A model generated the notes under the pieces. It was not told where the DNA came from. It did no database searches and saw nothing but the letters and a program-made list of their open reading frames with translations. Of a stretch of 64,000 nt of DNA, positions 63,624 through 64,000 are shown one piece after another (the stretch's first letter is position 1; each line of letters starts with the position of its first letter). The stretch comes from Mesorhizobium shangrilense (GTDB taxonomy: Bacteria; Pseudomonadota; Alphaproteobacteria; Rhizobiales; Rhizobiaceae): contig NZ_JBEWSZ010000001.1 of the NCBI RefSeq assembly GCF_040537815.1, forward strand, positions 3,906,001 through 3,970,000, given 5' to 3'. The position numbers and the translations under genes were made by a program.

Positions 63624-64000
63624 CCGGACAAAAGCCCTAGCATTCCCGATCGACCGCAACGACGTCGAACTGATCAAGAGCGCCCATCCCCCGCATTGGC
63701 GAAACCCCGACCCGACGGCGCCGTACAATCTCGTGGTCATCGGCGCCGGCCCCGCCGGGCTGACCGCCGCGCGCGAGGCGGCAAGCCTTGGCGCGAAAGT
63801 CGCGCTGATCGAGCGCGGCCTGATCGGCGGCGCTTGCGTCAATGTCGGCTGTATCCCTTCAAAGTCGCTGATCCGAACGGCAAGGCTTTATGCCGACATG
63901 CGCGATGCCGAGAATTTCGGCGGCGACACGCCAGACCGTCTTCAAGTCGATTTCCAGCGGGCGATGACAAGGATGCGGCAGATCCGCCAGAGGATCAGCC
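63613..64000 (+). CDS. flavin disulfide reductase, partial
   Basis: The first 129 codons run off the right edge. VVIGAGPAGLTAAREAASLGAKVALIE is the FAD site, split near residues 41-67, and GGACVNVGCIPSK near 72 is the redox Cys pair of the dihydrolipoamide dehydrogenase/mercuric reductase family. The extra N-terminal 38 residues are more like mercuric reductase-type members than E3. The start at 63613 overlaps the previous gene by 11 bases, so it belongs to the GH39-GH144 transcript. Confidence 0.85.
   Translation, partial: MSRDRTKALAFPIDRNDVELIKSAHPPHWRNPDPTAPYNLVVIGAGPAGLTAAREAASLGAKVALIERGLIGGACVNVGCIPSKSLIRTARLYADMRDAENFGGDTPDRLQVDFQRAMTRMRQIRQRIS

Noticed and set aside
1..64000. Insertion sequences, tRNA genes, CRISPR arrays and phage genes.
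   Set aside because: No transposase-, integrase- or cas-like protein, no tRNA cloverleaf and no regular spaced repeat was seen on reading both strands.

Overview
The window looks like a chromosomal segment of a GC-rich alphaproteobacterium of the order Hyphomicrobiales (Rhizobiales). Mesorhizobium or a close relative fits best. The reasons are a full exo-type exopolysaccharide (EPS) gene set (ExoY/F/P/Q/L/A/M/K/N/X-like products), rhizobial-style catabolic operons and the overall codon choice. This is inference from recognised protein families; no marker gene is present. I see no tRNA, rRNA, insertion sequence or CRISPR array.

Region 1 (1-4.5 kb). A leftward trio encodes a PqqD-like protein, a lasso-B2-like transglutaminase-fold protein and an HprK-related kinase, joined by stop/start overlaps. 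Next come a 16-bp-arm palindrome, a small membrane ORF interrupted by an amber codon, and a PrpE-type acyl-CoA synthetase.

Region 2 (4.5-25 kb and 32.4-37.4 kb). This is an EPS locus. It holds the ExoP-like co-polymerase/tyrosine kinase, UDP-glucose pyrophosphorylase, glycosyltransferases (ExoL, ExoA, ExoM and further GT2, GT8 and GT14 enzymes), a pyruvyltransferase, two Wzx flippases, UDP-glucose dehydrogenase, an ExoK-type glucanase, the ExoX/ExoY pair, ExoF, a hexapeptide acyltransferase and the ExoQ polymerase. The gene mix differs from the succinoglycan locus, so the polymer is probably acidic, pyruvylated and of distinct structure.

Region 3 (24.9-32.4 kb), inside the EPS locus. This is a complete lasso-peptide biosynthetic cluster. 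It has a 50-residue precursor that no conventional long-ORF list would show, a PqqD-type recognition protein (B1), a transglutaminase-like protease (B2), an asparagine-synthetase-like cyclase (C), an HprK-like kinase and an exporting ABC transporter. A nucleotidyltransferase-family gene points away from it. The predicted peptide has a nine-residue macrolactam ring and ends in serine, the residue type phosphorylated in paeninodin. A TGC-rich dyad (YTGC-N3-GCAG) recurs upstream of the lasso precursor and of most EPS transcription units, which suggests joint control by a PhaR/AniA-like regulator.

Region 4 (37.6-44.4 kb). An acetone-carboxylase-type operon (beta, alpha, gamma subunits) runs leftward, followed by a short-chain dehydrogenase, with a divergent LuxR-type regulator. 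A fragment of a second short-chain dehydrogenase lies between the gamma subunit and the intact one.

Region 5 (44.4-64 kb). A catabolic island holds a fused E1 alpha/beta dehydrogenase, a peptide/opine-type ABC transporter whose binding protein is coded apart from the permease/ATPase operon, a class III aminotransferase, a four-carbon acid-sugar kinase/aldolase pair, a semialdehyde dehydrogenase, a CoA transferase, GntR and IclR regulators, a GH39 glycosidase, a glycoamylase/GH144-like protein and the start of a flavin disulfide reductase. Two operator families (TGATATATCA, and an IclR-type TGGAATTTAATTTCA dyad) link distant promoters across this island.
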